Below are positions 5,601 through 8,040 of a DNA stretch of 8,040 nt, piece after piece. A program made the position numbers and the translations under genes. The notes below the pieces were generated by a model. That model did no database searches and was not told the origin of the DNA. It was given only the letters and a program-made list of their open reading frames with translations. Source of the stretch: an uncultured Pirellulaceae bacterium (lineage in GTDB: Bacteria > Planctomycetota > Planctomycetia > Pirellulales > Pirellulaceae). The DNA lies in NCBI GenBank assembly GCA_947258905.1, contig CAMYKF010000748.1:1-8040 (forward strand), given 5' to 3'. Positions within the stretch are counted from its first letter, which is position 1; every line of letters begins with the position of its first letter.

Positions 5601-8039
5601 GGGCAGCCTTTCCAGCAACACCATTTCCAGCAAACCCGGCAGGTTGCGGCTGATGATGATGGTGCCCAGCAGGATCAGCAAGAAGCCGACGATGTCGCCG
5701 ATCGTAATCCATGCCGGCTTGTTCACGACAACGGTCGTATTATCCGGTCCGATTGTTTCCACTGCGCGACTGATTTGCCAGAGGCCGTAATCAAAGGCGC
5801 GTACCGCCGGAATGACCTCGGCCCAAAACGAAAAAGCCACGATTAAACAGATCGCGATTGAAGCCCCGTGAAGCAAGCGTGTTACCTGACGCTTGATCTG
5901 GATCAGTTCCTGTTCGTCGACGTGTTGCTGGCGGGCTACCGCTTCCCCGGTTTCCTCCCGATGTCGCCAGCGCCGTCGCGCGAAAATGATGTTGTGTCCC
6001 ACATCAAGTAACCGGTGTGCAATGTAAAACGCGGAGACCACGCCGACAATCAGCCACCAGGTCATTAACAGGCGAATGCCCAGGAACACCGACGAGTACA
6101 AATAGCCCAGTGCAGCCACGCCGGCCAGGGCGATGGGACCCAGCACGATCATCGGAGCCCACAGCGAAACGGTTTCTACCCAGACGCTGTGAGAACGGTC
6201 GGGGTCCGTTTTCCAGGCCCGGGCCATGCCACGCAACAAGCGGAATGAGGCCAGTGACAGGACCAGCATGGCGGCAATGAAGCACAGTCGCCCCAGCGAA
6301 TCCATCCAGCGACCACCGTCATAATGCTCCAGGGCCGTGGTCAGGGCAATCAGCGGCAGGCAATACCTCGCAATCGTGGCTGAGGCGGCGCGAATCAGAT
6401 CACAGGCCTTGCGTGACCAGCCCAACTGGCTCTCGGCCAGCCCCTCGCGAATACACAGCCGATAGATAATGCACGCAATAAACATTTGCGGTGCGATCAG
6501 CAACAACCCGCGTGATATTGCATCGCGCATCGAACCGGCTTCATAGGCAGCCGCCAGCAGCCAGCCAAAAGTAGCGACCAGGGCCGGCAAAAAGGATGCC
6601 TGCAACAAGGTCAGCACCAGCGAACGCACAATGGGCGACATCCGCAATTGACTGCGTTGTCGGGAGACCAGTCGCAAGCGGCGATCCAACTGGCTGCGCA
6701 TACCGAACGCCAGCCATAATCCAATGGCTACCATCAGCAACACTGGCCAGCGCAACGTCATCCGGCTGCCCACCCCGTTTATGACCGCCTGCCATTGATC
6801 GGAAATGCCGATGGCCTTGATCGCTTGCAGGCTTTCACGAAAGTCGGCGGCATCCAGCGGCTCGGCGCTGCGGATCCACAATACGTGCTGTTCGATGTAT
6901 TCACGCAACTCGTCGATTTTTTCGATTAACGACTTGTGCGTCTTCTGAAGGCTCATCAACCCCGTCAGCCACGTTTCATATTCGGAGTTAAGCTCATACA
7001 GAAATTCTCGCTTGCGCGTAATCAGTGTATTGGCCATGGTCATCAGTTCGTCGCGCGACATATGCGACGTGGCCGGATCCAGCGAGGCAATCAGTTGTTC
7101 GATCGCCGTCTGTTGCTCCAGCAATTCGTCGTATTCCTCCTTGCCCTTCAACTGGTTGAGTCCCAGTTCGGGCAGCATCGATTCGATTTCGTAAAGTCGC
7201 TGGCGGTTGGATTTGGTTTGCGGCAACTCGCCACGCTCGTAACGCAACAGCAATCCGACGGCTTGCGAGTGGCCAGCCTTTTCCAGGTGTTCGTCCAGGC
7301 GTTGTTTGGTGGCCACGATCGCCGTCAGCTGCGCGTCGAGTTTTTCCTGTTCCAGCACGTCTTGCTGGATCTGGTTGGTAACCTCCGTACGTTTTTCGGC
7401 CAGAGTCGCGGTCTCCTCCGCCAGATCGCGGACCAGCGGGTGAGCCCGGGCCGCCTCGCGACGCGCTTTTTCCGCTTCCGCCTTGACCAGTTGTTCGCGC
7501 TGCCGCGCTACCAGACCACCCAGTTGACGTGAGGTGATTTCGGCGTGATCCAGCTGGCGTTTCATCGAGTCCCGGATCAGCAACATGATCTTCTCACGGG
7601 TATTGAGCCAGTCTTCCTCGATCTTGCATGCGCGCAATTCGATTTTGCTGGACAGCAATCGGGTTTGCTGCTCGACGATCAGTGTACGGCCAGCCAAATC
7701 GCTGTCGGACAAGGATTCAATCTCCTCCAGTGCTTCTTTCATGCTATGCGACTGGTCCTGCTTGCGCTCATTCAGGCTGGAGAGGTCGCTTGCCCGCTGG
7801 TTAATCGTCTGTTCGGCCGCGGCAAGTTCATTGCGGAGGATTTGCTCATGATTGCGGTGTTCCTGCAACAACGCTTCGTGCACGCGAATATCCTTGTTTA
7901 CGTCCAGCACTGCCGGTGGCGCCGGCAGCGGTTCCGCCATCGCCGTCTCCAGATCCTTCAGGTCTTCTGGGGCCTGTTTGATTTCGCGACGCATGCGCTC
8001 GATACGAGCCAGTGCTTCGCGGGCGTGCTTGTGCCAATT
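5598..8039 (-). CDS. Large MscK/MscM-type mechanosensitive channel, N-terminal coiled-coil and membrane part (5' end off the window, ends at internal TGA)
   Basis: The frame is open to the right edge and has 813 codons before the TGA; 15 codons (NWHKHAREALARIER) precede the first ATG at 7994. About the first 410 residues are a charged, Leu/Glu/Gln/Arg-rich helical region. This is typical of the periplasmic coiled-coil domain of large MscS channels. About nine hydrophobic segments follow. Counted from the 7994 ATG they are near 415-431, 457-485, 493-512, 540-555, 566-588, 611-632, 640-660, 708-728 and 762-783. With the two helices of the downstream part this makes eleven, the number reported for E. 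coli MscK/MscM. Without the MscS pore domain this part alone cannot form a channel. Together with the downstream part the visible protein is about 1054 residues, close to E. coli MscK and MscM (about 1,100). The missing amino end presumably holds the signal peptide. The promoter and RBS lie outside the window. Confidence 0.88.
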   Translation of the reverse strand, partial: NWHKHAREALARIERMRREIKQAPEDLKDLETAMAEPLPAPPAVLDVNKDIRVHEALLQEHRNHEQILRNELAAAEQTINQRASDLSSLNERKQDQSHSMKEALEEIESLSDSDLAGRTLIVEQQTRLLSSKIELRACKIEEDWLNTREKIMLLIRDSMKRQLDHAEITSRQLGGLVARQREQLVKAEAEKARREAARAHPLVRDLAEETATLAEKRTEVTNQIQQDVLEQEKLDAQLTAIVATKQRLDEHLEKAGHSQAVGLLLRYERGELPQTKSNRQRLYEIESMLPELGLNQLKGKEEYDELLEQQTAIEQLIASLDPATSHMSRDELMTMANTLITRKREFLYELNSEYETWLTGLMSLQKTHKSLIEKIDELREYIEQHVLWIRSAEPLDAADFRESLQAIKAIGISDQWQAVINGVGSRMTLRWPVLLMVAIGLWLAFGMRSQLDRRLRLVSRQRSQLRMSPIVRSLVLTLLQASFLPALVATFGWLLAAAYEAGSMRDAISRGLLLIAPQMFIACIIYRLCIREGLAESQLGWSRKACDLIRAASATIARYCLPLIALTTALEHYDGGRWMDSLGRLCFIAAMLVLSLASFRLLRGMARAWKTDPDRSHSVWVETVSLWAPMIVLGPIALAGVAALGYLYSSVFLGIRLLMTWWLIVGVVSAFYIAHRLLDVGHNIIFARRRWRHREETGEAVARQQHVDEQELIQIKRQVTRLLHGASIAICLIVAFSFWAEVIPAVRAFDYGLWQISRAVETIGPDNTTVVVNKPAWITIGDIVGFLLILLGTIIISRNLPGLLEMVLLERLP

Positions 8040-8040
8040 G

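Noticed and set aside
4947..5846. Plus-strand 299-codon frame opposite the channel gene
   Set aside because: It is antisense to the MscS pore domain, has His/Gln-rich low-quality composition and no motif, and crosses the TGA junction only by chance.

Overview
The window is a stretch of bacterial chromosome with four genes, all in ordinary coding arrangement and with moderately GC-rich base composition. The gene set suggests a Planctomycetes-like bacterium (Pirellulales-type). It has a Prc-type tail-specific protease, an FHA-GAF-sigma54 activator without a receiver domain, a very large MscK/MscM-type mechanosensitive channel, weak or absent Shine-Dalgarno sequences, and palindromic intergenic repeats with a GTCTC-GGA-GAGAC core. 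The lineage is an inference from gene content; no marker gene is present.

Layout. At the left edge is the 3' end of a plus-strand gene for a small cysteine-rich, CxC-repeat protein (3-161). A convergent intergenic stretch (162-326) follows, with a tandem 12-mer and a strong rho-independent terminator. Next is the minus-strand periplasmic protease gene prc (327-2396). A 349-nt divergent intergenic region (2397-2745) carries a perfect TATAAT box facing the next gene. It also carries a near-perfect sigma54 (-24/-12) promoter facing prc and several small palindromes. The plus-strand FHA-GAF-AAA+-Fis sigma54 activator runs from 2746 to 4575. A convergent 299-nt intergenic region (4576-4874) contains three related hairpins in alternating orientation. 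The rest of the window is a minus-strand MscK/MscM-like channel gene that runs off the right edge. It is interrupted by one in-frame TGA (5598-5600) exactly between its membrane domain and its MscS pore domain.

How the parts may work together. Prc and the large MscS channel are both envelope-stress proteins in the bacteria where they have been studied. The activator looks like a cytoplasmic regulator that senses through FHA (phosphothreonine) and GAF domains and drives sigma54-dependent transcription. The sigma54-type promoter in the shared intergenic region points at prc, so the simplest hypothesis is that the activator controls its divergent neighbour.

The two most notable observations are this promoter/activator pairing and the precise TGA interruption of the channel, which could be a fresh nonsense mutation, a sequence error or readthrough. 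I see no mobile element, CRISPR array, tRNA or rRNA.
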